A stretch of DNA of 64,000 bases from Ephydatia muelleri (lineage: Eukaryota; Porifera; Demospongiae; Spongillida; Spongillidae): the NCBI GenBank assembly GCA_013339895.1, contig JABACO010000005.1, positions 1,393,190 through 1,457,189 on the forward strand, read 5' to 3'. The translations under genes and the position numbers were made by a program. Under the pieces are notes generated by a model that saw only the letters and a list, made by a program, of their open reading frames with translations, was not told where the DNA came from and did not search any database. This document shows, piece by piece, positions 34,056 to 46,110 of this stretch. The first letter of the stretch is position 1; each line of letters opens with the position of its first letter.

Positions 34056-37000
34056 TCAATCTTTATACGCATAAATTTCATTTTCGCACTTAGCAATATA
34101 GGACTGAAGTTTATGTGTGTCCTAAAATGACAGAAATTAGGATTAAGTGCTCCTTTGATGTGTATACATACAGCAGGAATGTCTTGCTGCATATTTGGGG
34201 GGTTTTCAGTACTCTGAGTACTGACCAGTGTTCCATGCATTTGGAATTGATATAGCACTGATTCCGTTTCAAGAGTAAACATTGCCTTTTCTTCAGAAGT
34301 GGGTACTTTGTTATGTACACTAAAGAGAAGGACCAAGTACACTTATAGAGAAGTAACCCTAGATTGCAAAACATACTAACCATGTCTCTTCTGGCAGGTC
34401 AAATTCTCCACACATGGTATTCTTGTCAAGGACAGTTACCATTATAGCAGCCCTTTAGAAAAATCATTCTTACCATTGTTTGTTGTGTACCACTGCTGGT
34501 CTCAAAGTTAAGTTTTCTGGCTCCTACAAAGGTGCTATTTGCAGAGTTCAGTCCATTGGGATGCCCACATGCTGGTGTTAAACTCTCATTGTCACGGTGT
34601 GCCTGTAACTGGATGATTTGGAATATTTAGTAAGATGTAGTACACACCCTTTATGCACTTATCATGTACATATACAATGTAACTCACGTTATTTCTGTTC
34701 AATTTGAAATTGATTGTTCTAATTTTTTGTTTTTTCCCTTGACACTGCTTGCTGTCTTCTTGACGGTAGCAACCAGTGCTTGTGGTAGTCATGTTTCTAC
34801 GGAGCCATATCTTGCAGCAGCATAGAGCAATGATCAAGACTGCTATGAATAGAACAGTGGTTGCTATGGAAACAATTATTTTCAGCAGTTCTAAAATTTG
34901 GAAAGAGGAAAAAATAATGCACATCAGTACTAGTTTTTAGATTCATCAGACAAATATATTTATTCTGAAAATCTTGATTTTACTTAACCTGTGTTCCCAG
35001 TGTTACACATGCTTGCACCATCATCAGTACCAGTTGCTGTGCAGTAGTATATCTCCTTATTCTCAAGGCCGCTGAGCTGGACAGTCACGTTCAATCCTTT
35101 GTTAGCCGATATGTTGCCAATAGGATATGTTGACATGCTGACCTCATCACTGCAGCATATAAGGCAGTAATGGGACTGCCGAGCCAGAAATGTGCAGTTG
35201 ATGACTGCAGTTGTTAGGTCCTGAAACATTATGGCAACCTTTAAGTCAATCTGTGATATAACTGAAATAGCACACATCATATGCATGAATAAAACAATGT
35301 ACCTAAGATACCTTTAATTGTTGAAAGAGTGCTAAAGTTGATGTGCATGGTCATTTTTTCATTTTCATTTGGCACTGTCATTGCAGCATTCACAGCAGCT
35401 GCCCTGCAGTAGTATCTGTGTCCACTGGTGAGGCCATTCAGAACACCAAACACAACGAGACCACTGTTTGTTATATTGGAATGTGAATATGGAGCAAACT
35501 GTTCTGAACTGCAATTGATCAAACAGTAGTGCTCTCGGCCATCTAAAAAAATACATTGAATTGTTGCCACGTTTTGAAGGGCACTAATTGTTACATAGAG
35601 ATAGCAATTTGATGAGCCTGCAATAATAATAATAATAATAATAATGATTTATGTGCACATATATCACACAATAGCAAGTAATGGCATAAATGAATATGCA
35701 CTAATATACTGCCGGTCCTAAAATGGGTAGCACTTACAAAATGGAGACAAGTCTACGTTGCTGAGTTTAGATCTAAATATTTTTTCGGAGGATGCTGTAA
35801 CCACAGAGTCTGGTAATGAATTCCAAATGTGTATAACTCTGATTGAGAAAAAGTTTGAGCGAAAATTATGGTGAGGTGATGACAAAGGACTAAGTTTGAG
35901 TTTGATTGAGTTCCCTCTTGTACTGTATGGTGACAAATTGATACAAAAAAAGCTGATGTATCAAGATCTACAAGGTTTTTCACAATCTTGAAACACATAA
36001 CAAGGTCAAAATACACTCTACGATACTCCAATGAATGAAGACCTAAATTAGCAAGACAATCAGTATAGCTCATAGTAGGCAGCTTTACTCGTATAAAAAG
36101 AGCTCTGGTGAAAAAGCTTTCAACACATTTAATGTCTTGTATGAGCCATGGATTCCACACTGGAGTATTGTATTCGAGAATTGGTCTCACATATGAAATG
36201 AATATACGACAAAGCGTTGAGATATGTAGCACCTTTAAGTAGAAGGGAACACCTTTGGAAAGCCTTTGCAGCAATAGATGTACAATGTAAGCTGGGTTTA
36301 AAATCAGATGTAATATGAACACCTAAGTCACAAATATCAAAAACCCTATTCAGCAGTACACCACCCAGGGAGTAAGAATTGCTTGCAGAGTTATGTCCAA
36401 AGGATATTACACTGCACTGCTGAAAAGCAATATTAAGCTGCCACGTTTCAGTCCACATACAAAAATTCGACAAAGACAGAGACAAAGGTGAGGATGAATC
36501 AGAAGAGTGAGTAGCATAGAGTTTGGTATCATCTGCAAATATTTTAGCTTGAACTGGTGGCACTAAACAATCAGGAAGGTCATTGATATAAATGAGGAAT
36601 AATAGAGGTCCAAGCACTGATCCCTGAGGAATACCACTGGTAACAGGTAGGGAAGAAGATAAAGACTGACCAATATAGACTTGCTGAGAGCAATTCATAA
36701 AAAATGAGGATAACCACCTCACCAAGAGGGGAGTAAACCCATAGCACTCTACCTTATATAGCAGCTTTCTATGAGAGATAGAATCAAAGGCTTTAGCAAA
36801 GTCTATATACACAGAATCAATTTTAGAACGAATATCAGTAAGGAGAGTCCATTCATTAAGTGTGATTAGCAATTGGGTACAAGTAGAACGCCTGGCAAGA
36901 AAGCCAAACTGATCTTTGGAGATAAGGCTGTTAGAGCGAAGAAAGAATACCATTGATTCATACACAATAGACTCCATTACTTTGCAACAAACACTGGTAA

Positions 37001-39259
37001 GAGAAACCGGACGATAATTGCTAGGTGATTTACGGGAACCTTTTTTGAAGATGGGACAAACAATTGCCTGTTTCCAACCCTGAGGTATACACCCGCAGTC
37101 CATAGACATTGTAAAAAGCCTGGACAATGGAAAGGCAATGTCAGAAGCAACTGATTTTAAAAATCCAGCAGGAAAACCATCTGGTGTTCTGGAGTATTTA
37201 GAAGGAAGACGCTTCAGGGCACACAATACTTTACTGTGAGTAAACTCAACTTGTTGATATGACACAAGAAACTTTTGGATGGAAGATGGGTAAGACACCA
37301 TTATCTATGGTAAAAACAGAAGCAAAGTAATCATTTAAAAACATTGCATTTGTCACGATCATTTATAGCAAGAGAACCATCAGTCTTCATAAGGGGTGGA
37401 ATAGAAGATGTGTGACTTAGTTTTGAATTAACATATGAATATATTTTGGATAAATTGTTACTGTTGATAACATTACATTCATGAGAATCATAAAAGGGCT
37501 GTATTTCATATTCTCTAGCAATTTTTTTGTAGACCACTCTGTTCTTATGATACCACTTTTTCTTTAAGAGTAACAATTTGCGAATATGCTTTAGACGTGG
37601 TAGTTTGCTAGATGACACAACTCTTAAAGGAACAAACCTCTCAATGCATTCATTCAGCTTCATAGAGAAAACATTCCAAAACTCATCAACTGAACAAGAT
37701 TGCTGAAGCATTAGTCAATCGATATCCAGAAGGAAAGATATCATCAAAGGGTAATTTGCAGCACTAAAATCTCGACAATACGAGATAGAGTTTGCGGGAT
37801 GATTGCAAGGACATATAACCATGAATTCAACAGATGAATGATCACAAGAGACAACAAAGCAATGTACAAGGGATTTGGTTATTAGCTTTACTGATTCAGT
37901 TCCATCTAGTTAATTAGAGCACTCTACTTGCCTTTTGTAAGTTTTAGCACAGCACTTTACTAATGCGGACTGTTACGTCCAACTAGTTTACTATATGGAC
38001 CAATCAGTCCAACACTGCTAATAAAAGCTAACAAATTGAGTGTATGCTTGTGTGCATGTTCATATTCTTGAATTCTACATCACATTTACTCTACATCGCA
38101 TTTACTCTGGTACATCACATTTACTCTGGTACATCACATTTACTCTACATCACATTTACTCTGGTACATCACATTTACTCTACATCACATTCATCATATT
38201 TACTCCACTTGCAATAGTTTTTCCATTGACTACCAGGTAGCTATAGTGGGGTATACCAGCCATCAAGCAAAAGGTTGCTCGTCCGCACTTATGTATATAT
38301 AGTAACATAAAGTGACATCACTATCAGTTTTAAAATTATTATCAAATTACAATGCTATTACGATTTAAAAAAAAAAGCATTCGAATGATGATGCTGACGA
38401 CAAATACCCCGAATTGAAAAACGCAAGCCGGTTATTCGGAATAGATAAATCTATTGCCAAGTTGCTATTCGAACTGATAGGTTTTGTGAATAGCCTGAAT
38501 AACTTGATAACCGGTTATACACCTAGTCCAGTCTCACTTACATAAGCATTATACATTATGCGATAATGCTTACGTAAGTGAGTCTGGGTACGAGACCATT
38601 ACACGCAATAACAGTCATCCCTGACCACACACTCATTGTAGTTAGAAGGGTCACCTCCAATGGAAGGATTCCAGTGTACTGTGATCTCACTACAGCTTTG
38701 CTCAAGTGATATGATTGGTGCACGAGCTGCAAAATTATGGCTATATGATACTGCTAACTTGCTTATTGTATGGCACAACGTCTAGGCAACAATGAATTGC
38801 CAGTGATCTCCCCTCCCCCCTCCCCAGACCACACAACAGGACTAACTTGCAGGCATAACTTGTATGCTGGCACTTCCCAAAGGCTCCATAGTAGCATCTA
38901 TATTGACGTGGTTAGCATTGTAGCATTTGACGTCACTGCCATTGGTCTCAGGAGTCACAGTCACTGACAGTGTAGAACTCCTACATGTATACCCTATTTG
39001 ACCTCTGTACCCACCACAAGTGTCAGGCATGGTATTAGCACAGTTTGTTAGACCATCTTGAGAAAGGGTTATCATATCCTGTGGTGAGGCTGAAGAGGGT
39101 CTACTGCCACATGTTCCATTTGGTAGTTTCCAGATAGTGAATCCCAGAAGTGTGGCCATTGGAGGGAGTGTACAGGTTAGAATGATGGAGGTGTTGGGAT
39201 ACAGCAATGGAGGACAGGTGGTACCATCAGAGAGATGACATGGTAGTGGAGACCCAAAT
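34056..39259 (-). CDS. Ig/fibronectin-type single-pass receptor, 3' exons
   Basis: Minus-strand exons, approximate: 39259-38846 (Ig-like; CPPLLYPNTSIILTCTLPP to IGYTCRSS), 38726-38608 (fibronectin III-like, SEITVHWNPSIGGDPSNYNE), 35542-35312 (HYCLINCSSEQ to GHRYYCRAAAVNA), 35221-34987 (HYCLICCSDE to KEIYYCTATG), 34897-34687 (transmembrane helix IATTVLFIAVLIIALCCC followed by KIWLRRN, inside), 34595-34467, 34414-34382, 34323-34173 and 34088-34056 (cytoplasmic tail). The tail contains Tyr motifs (VLYQF, NEIYAYKD at the very end) that could be phosphorylated, an inference. The signal peptide and any upstream domains are not identified. Such receptors are numerous in sponges. The LINE at 35620-37925 sits in the intron before the third listed exon. 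Confidence 0.65.
35620..37925 (-). mobile_element. 5'-truncated LINE (CR1/L2-like or jockey-like), minus strand
   Basis: The reverse transcriptase is clear between 37301 and 36129: CPIFKKGSRKSPSNYRPVSL, SLISKDQFGFLARRSTCTQL, VYIDFAKAFDSISHRKLL, GIPQGSVLGPLLFLIYINDL and AKIFADDTKLYA (catalytic FADD). Upstream at 37925-37331 is the end of the APE-type endonuclease and the linker (SVDEFWNVFSMKLNECIERF). The C-terminal part lies at 36322-35718 in another frame. Frame changes occur near 37730 (in-frame stop), 37310 and 36150-36320, so the copy is dead. The 3' end abuts an (AAT)n tract at 35625-35646 on the plus strand, as expected for elements with microsatellite tails. Confidence 0.85.
38080..38200. 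repeat. Short tandem repeat, ATCACATTTACTCTGGTAC type
   Basis: About seven units of 15-20 bases alternating TACATCACATTTACTC with and without TGG. Confidence 0.85.
38529..38586. repeat. Short near-perfect palindrome
   Basis: Arms CAGTCTCACTTACATAAGCA and TGCTTACGTAAGTGAGTCTG pair over about 24 bases around a loop of 9. It could be the remnant of a small foldback element. Confidence 0.7.
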
Positions 39260-39976
39260 ACTGCTATTTTTATATAGGTCATGTAGGGAATTTATAAATA
39301 ATGAACTAAATATCCTGGTTCATGGAATATTCCTCTTCCCACTTACCAGTATCAGTAAGTAAAAGCAACAGCCAGAGGGTATATCCTGTTACCTCAATAC
39401 AAAACAAACAGTAAGCATGTAAATTATGTGACCAAGGTTTTGATTTCAGCATCAAACACATTTATAAAGTGCATCCAAATGATAGTATGCGTGTGGCTGA
39501 AGTTTGTGCAACAATGTAAATTAAACAATACATATAAATGCATAATCTTTGGTTAATTATACAAATGTTCAAGTTACCAAATATAAATAATATATATGTA
39601 GATGAGAAGATGATAAGGAGTTTGGGAATAGTGGTTGTTCGATCAATTTCACTTGGCGCCTCATGCAATGAAACTCATCCTGGATTGGCAACGCCATTTA
39701 ACACTAATCACTGTAACACATACAACGCTCGTTATAGGTGAGCTCCTATTGAAGTTTGTACCATCGAGGAAACCATCAGACAGGACTTCCTTTTCTTTTT
39801 GATTGTACTTCTTGTCAGTGTCGATGTATAGACTAACCTTTCTGGTCATTATTGGGGAACAGAAATAATGCCAGGAAACGTCACGAGTAGCTGGCTCGAA
39901 GGATGATAACGTGTGATGCCACTTCTGTGAGTGCTGTGAAGAAAATATCAATAGCTGCATAAAGTATTACAACCTT

Positions 39977-39978
<2 letters not shown>

Positions 39979-40014
<36 letters not shown>
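39979..40014. repeat. Poly-C tract (36 C)
   Basis: Uninterrupted C run; length is probably not reliable. Confidence 0.9.
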
Positions 40015-41046
40015 ACCGGAAATTTTTAAGGCAACCTGGCCAGACATGAATAGTTTCTTGAGCGCGATTTCTTCAAGCATTGACAAATTGATTTTCCACA
40101 ATTCTAAGGCCGACTTTATTAAATCGGGGCCCAGACCGTAATAGCCAACACTACGCCTTTGTGTTTAGGTGATTAATTTGATTGACACTTCCCATTTAAC
40201 TAGCGAGCATGAGTTAATCAGGCGCCCAGAAAAACATAAAACAAAAGACGCTTCAGCAACATGGCTTCGATTTCAGTTGCAGAAGGCAGTAAGATAACCT
40301 ACTGTGAAAAACCTTTGAACCCAATTGATATTAGCTAGCACAAATACTCTGATGGCTTTGACATGGCATTGCTCATTTTGTGCACATAGCCCGTTACCGG
40401 GAATGGTCATCTAGCGTTCTAGACTGGATCGGTTCATGACTCGGTTTTACTACCAAACCAATATATTTTCGGTCTACTATGTGTATAACACTGGGAAATT
40501 TGGCAGTGGAGGTCGGAGTTGGCGATAAAGGTAAACTTTGATGCCATACTTAATCTTCGCGCGAGCAAAATAGCTCTATCAGCACCGCCTTTCAGTAATG
40601 AGTGCAACATGCCCGGCTGTAATCTCAACCAATCATCACACATGTTTTCTTCGTCAATTGCTTTGCACTACACAAAACCAATTTTGGTTGCATATACTGG
40701 TATGCATTAGGGGGCCAAGAAATATTTTTGTCCCGGGCCCCGAGTTGGCACTCGGCGTCCCTGCACGCTCATGTCAAGTCTACTAATGACACATACAACG
40801 CTCGTTATAGGTGAGCTCCAATTGACCATCGACAGATGCATGCTCATTATTTGACTTACCAGCCTGTGACAAAGTTCTCGCTACAAACGCAACTATATTC
40901 TGTTCGGTACCAATCGTTTCTGTTATCTGTTGACAGTGGCAAACCATTGTATATCTGATGCCTGTTTCCTGTTGGAGAATACTAGTTTGCCCCATTTGCT
41001 GTATCTATCATTGCAATTGACCATAACACACGCCTGAATGTGCAAT

Positions 41047-41085
41047 AGTGCGTTTGGTTATGCCATGTCATAACCAAACGCACTA
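41047..41085. repeat. Perfect hairpin, 17-bp stem
   Basis: TAGTGCGTTTGGTTATG and CATAACCAAACGCACTA are exact reverse complements separated by about 5 bases. Confidence 0.8.
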
Positions 41086-41849
41086 GTTTCTAACAGTTTT
41101 CTAACAGAGCGCACTAGCACTATGACTACCCGAAAAAATTCACAATTGGAATGCTGATCTACTCTAGGCAATGATTCCTAGGTACCTCTACAAATCTCCA
41201 AAACCATATGAAATCCCATTCGCTTTTAACTCAAATGTACGTTCATGCAAATATGAATGCCATGCATAGCATGGGCAAGCACACCAATAAATTAAATGGT
41301 ACTGAATTAACATCAATCTATGATAAATTTAAAAACAGCATATTGCATCTGACGATTGAATATCATTTGTATCAACTAAAATTAAAGCAAATGCTTTGAA
41401 TGCAAACATGGCGATCACCTCCTTTATTGATGATTGAGTGGTGTACCGTACTTTAGCAAGGCCAAACCATTAAGCCTATATCCTCATTCATTGTTAATCT
41501 CATGTATTTTTTTATCTACATTAGCCACTGATCTGAATGACCGTTCTTTGTTACCATCTTGCCATCTTTGATTGCTAAAACTGTTCTAAATCATGAGTAC
41601 CTTCATGTTTGATATGCCACACCTCTGACTCTTCCCAAGAGCTAGAGTTTTGGAAGGAAAATTTAACTTATTCATCACTGAACATGACAAATGCATAAAT
41701 GTATTTTCTTGCTACAGCTGTATTGGTCTGCTGCTCAAGAGGCGCATCAGCCAAAAAGTGTCCTGACAACTCCGAAAGCATGCACGCAACAACAATTTCT
41801 TAATATCCATGTAATCCTGTGGTATGGTCACTAGTGTCCTAAATGCCTG

Positions 41850-42052
41850 TAGCTTTAGTATTCACTAACTAAATTTAGTACTGATTCGAACAAAGTACAG
41901 TTACTCACTTCAGTATAAGTACAGAATTGTTGTCATATAAACTATCCTGCATAGCTTTAGTGTTCACTGAGTAAAATCACTACTGATCCAAACAAAGTAC
42001 AGTTACTCACTTTAGTATAAGTACAGAATTGCCATCATATAAACTATCCTGA
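41850..42052. repeat. Tandem duplication of about 100 bp
   Basis: TAGCTTTAGT(A/G)TTCACT to CATATAAACTATCCTG appears twice in direct order with a few substitutions. Confidence 0.8.
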
Positions 42053-42224
42053 TGCTGATAACATTATCTGTGTCAGAAATAACATACATATTATTATTCC
42101 TTATTAAAATAACATAATAGAGATGTTTATGCATGTTGCTAGGGTACAAACACAATGCATAGTGAAGCAATTATATATGTACCTGTTGACAAAAGATGAT
42201 CCAGAAAAGGAATGGTGAGGTAAT

Positions 42225-42360
42225 CATAGCTATCAACAGTGTCATCATCAGAAATAGTGAGGTTAACATATAGCTATCAACAGTGTCATCATCAGGAATG
42301 GACATAGCTATCAACATTGTCATCATCAGGAATGGTGAGGTTAACATAGCTATCAATGGT
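42225..42360. repeat. 43-bp tandem repeat, about 3 copies
   Basis: Units built on CATAGCTATCAACAGTGTCA TCATCAGGAATGG with variable insertion of GTGAGGTTAA. Confidence 0.8.
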
Positions 42361-42537
42361 GAGGTTACTTTGATGCTGTTGATGGCCACAGGTTCTTGGC
42401 CGCATTTTGGGTTTAACATCAGTAGGACTGACGACATGCTTTCTCACTGGCAAATATCCCATGCCTTGCAATAACAAGATCATCTACACTTGTAAGAAAT
42501 TACTATTGTATACCTTAGGTCACATCGTGTGTGCATA

Positions 42538-42700
42538 TTATTGTCCCTGCTTCAACTGTGCTTCCACCAATTGCATGTGCTGAAATCCAAAAGCTATATC
42601 TTGTTGTTCCCTTGAAGCAAAATAGTCAAATATTATCTGCCCACAATGTAAAGTGTTATGATAAACTGCAATTACACTATCACGCAGGTTGAAAGTGGAA
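42538..42700 (-). CDS. Candidate orphan terminal exon, unknown protein
   Basis: On the minus strand a TACGCAG acceptor is followed by 53 open codons and TAA. The sequence (LRDSVIAVYHNTLHCGQIIF, FASREQQDIAFGFQHMQLVE) has normal amino-acid composition and reads like a real last exon, but I do not recognise the family and found no upstream partner. Confidence 0.3.
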
Positions 42701-43410
42701 TCTCTGCGTATAGACGCAAGCATAACAACAATCAGTCAAATAATCAGTATACAAAGTAATGAAAAATAAACAATTTATGCACACTAGATTGTTTTTCATC
42801 CACTTGTATTTTGTACCTCAAATCGTAATCAGTTAAATAGCAATGCTAATAATGTATCATCAAAATGTGAAAGAGCATGTTAATGCTCCATGCCTAGGTA
42901 ATAAGGTACCAGCCTCAGCAGGTGCAATTCCAGTTTCAATTCTTAGTGTTTTATGTTTAACTCCCTTTATGATTCGATTTTGGAGTGCCATATGACGGAC
43001 TGAATGCTCAGTTCCATTTGTTACTTTCCATTATTGTTGGGGCAGCCTACAAGTACATACTGTATAGCATGACCCTTATCATGCACCACAAATTAGAATA
43101 CTTAACACCTTATTATCCCGACAATTCGATATTTGGAGTGCGGCACACTCCAAATTATGTGTTCAGTACGGAATAACAGTGAACATTTGCATGGTCACTC
43201 GGCTTTGCAGTGTTTGATAACAAATTTGTTTCACACTGAGGAGTACAATTTTAATTACAAGCTTCTACACTATAACGCGATTGTGAGGTGGGCGCGTGGA
43301 TGCATATGTGCACGTATCACGGTCCGAGGGATCAGCATAGAAGATCAAAGTATCTAATTGCTGTTCTGATTTGTAACCAACAAAAAAAAAAAAAAACTTA
43401 TTAGATTACA

Positions 43411-43822
43411 TCAGTAATTGGTGTGTGATGCGCATCCGCCAGGAAGTCGCATTACCAGCAAAATCATTGAATTGTCCCCAAGACCATCTGCAACATAGTC
43501 GCGGAGATTCCCCGCGTCGTTCATCTGGTGTCCACCGTAGATTAGCCGTTGATCGGCAGGTTCGATTTCAGTTCGCTCTTTGATCAGCTCCTTAAGTTCG
43601 GCAATTGTTGTAGTCTACATGTAAATAATAATGTCGTGCCCCATGCATGCATCGTCGCTATGTAATATCAACAAAGAAAGGGAGAAATTAATCCAAGCAT
43701 CAATGAATGGGCCAGGATCTATACGCACATAGACGCCATTAAATGCCTACCTCTGGATTCTCAATTATAATATTTTGTGATTTCCCATCCATTTGCTTGA
43801 TATTGAGGTTCCAAACACTCAT
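43411..43822 (-). CDS. Ubiquitin-like modifier precursor, copy 2 (two exons)
   Basis: Exon 1 43822-43751 (24 codons) and exon 2 43614-43411 join in phase 0 to give 91 residues. The ubiquitin fold shows in VWNLNIKQMDGKS, IEPADQRLIYGGHQMNDAG and GDNSMILLVMRLPGG. Gly83-Gly84 is followed by seven residues, CASHTNY. Structure, intron position and tail length are the same as copy 1 (2509-2861), but the sequences differ enough that the duplication is not recent. It lies divergent from RBR-2, with 140 bases between the two start codons. Role inferred: a conjugatable modifier after removal of the tail. Confidence 0.8.
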
Positions 43823-43962
43823 GTCTCTTGGTCCCTTCACGAAGTGAACTCTTCTCAGTTCACGTTGTCCGAATTATATGCATTGTGAAAAGAATTTTTT
43901 TCCCTGGATATTTCGTATTGCATGCTCTCAAATCGTATTAATACTACGAAATAGCGAGGCAC
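43823..43962. promoter_or_regulatory. Putative bidirectional promoter, Ubl-2 / RBR-2
   Basis: Only 140 bases lie between the ATG of Ubl-2 (minus) and the ATG of RBR-2 exon 1 (plus), so both are probably driven from here. It contains TTCACGAAGTGAAC, a near palindrome, and AT-rich stretches; no standard core element stands out. Confidence 0.45.
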
Positions 43963-45847
43963 ATGCAGCAAATGTGGACCATTTTTGTCCGCGGTATCGA
44001 TATGTTGAACGCAATTTCAGACCAGCATCCGGAGGTATGTCGTTAAAAGATTCGTTAGACGTGTTGTATTTGATGTTTCAGTGGAAGACCACGTTTGAAC
44101 TTTCTATACTTGTAAATGGCGCGACACATAGTAGAGTAATGAATAACGACACACATGACTTCCCCAGGGTAGACCAGGGTCAGACTGTTCCTTTTTCTTC
44201 AATGGTTTCCATTAAATGTAGCATAAGCATCAAATAGTCTCGCCAAACTGACCTCTTAAAAAAAGCTCTCCCGCAGTATTTATTGTATTGAAGGATAGTT
44301 TTTCTGCGCGTTAGAGCTATGCATTGAAGCATTTACATGTCATTATGATTTACATGCCATTTTGTCCAAAAAAAATCTTTGTACACAATATCTTATGAAC
44401 CTATCTGCAGTTTCAGTACTATCTCATGACCTTCCACACGTGTGTGTACTCCCCATTGCTTGCTGTACTCAGTGCTGAATTCACAGTACTTTAATTAAAC
44501 CTAAGTGTCTAACGTTGCGACCACATTCAGTAGTGCAGGACCATCTTTAAACAGATTTGCAAAGGAGTTGACAAGTAATTCAGCAAAGTGTATCACATTG
44601 ACATTACAGTATATCCTTCACAGCCTGGATCTTGACTAGTACATTGAGAGATTATTGCATTATGCGTATGAAGTTGGAGACAGACTATACTGATAGTTTC
44701 ACTTTCTGTACCTAAGCAGCCAATTGCATCTAGTACATCTATCTTTGAAATTGTCATCATATGCATGACTGTTGTCACAAGAAAGGGATCAAACTGGTGT
44801 CATTACTTAAGCTTAAGACCTGAGGTATGTACAGCAGTGGATATCAATTTTGATATGTTATTCCTGTCTAAAGTATGGAGAAAACAGTTGTCCTAATTTT
44901 AACATTTTGCTGCTTTGGCTGTGCATCCCTGTGGTTTTCCTGTGCAATAAAAAAACAGCCTGTTATTTTTTTTACCATTGGCTAAGACTTTGTCCATTGC
45001 CGACTTCATTACTGAAGTGGAAGCAGTGACTGGCATACATGATAGAGAGATACGCCTTCTTTTTGGGAATCGAGAGATTGTGGATACGGATTGCCTGGGT
45101 GATTATCCGGGGCTAGGAGACAATTCAACCATTTCAATCACCTCACGACTATTTGGAGGAAGTCGCCACATAGACCCTACAGTCAGAAGAAGCAAAGGCC
45201 CCTGCGTTGTCACTGGGGATAATTTTGACATACCTCAATGTGTAGTTATGTCCTGCTCGCATGCCATCGACCCTGATATGCTTTACGAAGCATGTCAGAT
45301 GCAAGTGTTGAGGAACAAAATGTGGGAGGTGCACTGCCCCTCTTGCAATAAGGTGTGGCCATTGAGTGAAATACTGCAGTGTGGTGTAACGCGCGAGGAA
45401 ATACAAGGCCTGGTGAAGGGCATGTCAGAGAACTGGTGCATGAAAAACAAGAGTGTAGACATCCTGGCTACTGCATGAGAGCCGATGTGTCCACAGGCGT
45501 GTTATGTGCACAAATTGCACACGACAAAAAAAAAACAGAAGTTTTGAATTCTGTTGGTACTGCTTGTGTGAATGGCCAGGTGAACATTGCTGCAAAAGAG
45601 ATTCCTTGTTAATCTTACAAGGAACTCCTATGAAAGATATCTATGGTGTACAATGTCCCAGCATACGAGCCTGCCCAAAGTGTGGATTCATCATAGAGCA
45701 TGCTGAGAAGTGTAAGCACATGACATGCAAGTCGTGCAAACAGGAATTCTGCTTTGTGTGTCTCTGTTTGAACAATCAGATGGCAGATGGCCATGCGGTT
45801 CCCCTTTTGACAAATGTCAGCCAGCTCCAAAACAGAATGTTGTATGA
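43963..45847 (+). pseudogene. Ubl-RBR E3 ligase, copy 2, damaged
   Basis: Exon 1 (43963-44034) is 24 codons, MQQMWTIFVRGIDMLN..., and ends in GTATGT; exon 2 starts at 44987 after CTAAG with LSIADFITEVEAVTG, giving a full N-terminal Ubl domain (DREIRLLFGNREIVDTDCLG, SRLFGGSR). RING1-like cysteines (VVMSCSHAIDPD, HCPSC) and RING2 (RACPKCGFIIEHAEKCKHMT, CKSCKQEFCFVC) are kept. Against copy 1, 19 bases are missing near 45464, removing the CPGC pair of the IBR part and shifting frame (stop at 45476). One base is missing near 45495, an A-run near 45530 is altered, and one base is missing near 45772. It therefore cannot encode a full ligase as assembled, though a Ubl plus RING1 product could be made. 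Confidence 0.7.
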
Positions 45848-46016
45848 ATGCAAGCAAATACAGAATTGTTTTTTAGACTCTGTAAGATGTTTGTTAGGTA
45901 ATCTGTTGCTTTGATTGTGATTATTGTATGTGTTTACTAAACAAAAAGATGTGATCTGTTTACACACATTATGTAAGTAGCACATATGGGATATTGTGTA
46001 TGTGTGCATGTACATG

Positions 46017-46110
46017 CTTGTGTGTGTGTGTGTGTGTGTGTGTTGTGTGCGTGTGTGCATGCGTGTGTGTGTGTGTGTGCGTGTGTGTGTATGTGTGCGT
46101 GTGGGGGGGG
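46017..46110. repeat. GT microsatellite
   Basis: (GT)n with GC and AT interruptions ending in a G8 run. Confidence 0.95.

Larger units (their letters stand above)
39260..42537. other. Mostly non-coding stretch
   Basis: Contains C36 at 39979-40014, a short perfect hairpin at 41047-41085, a tandem 100-bp duplication at 41850-42052 and a 43-bp repeat at 42225-42360. A 30-base block ACACATACAACGCTCGTTAT AGGTGAGCTCC occurs at 39717 and 40789. No exon chain could be built. Confidence 0.5.

Noticed and set aside
39661-40995. Possible minus-strand exons near 39741-39960 and 40800-40995 sharing a 30-base block
   Set aside because: The shared block is real, but the frames differ and no domain or splice chain supports a gene.
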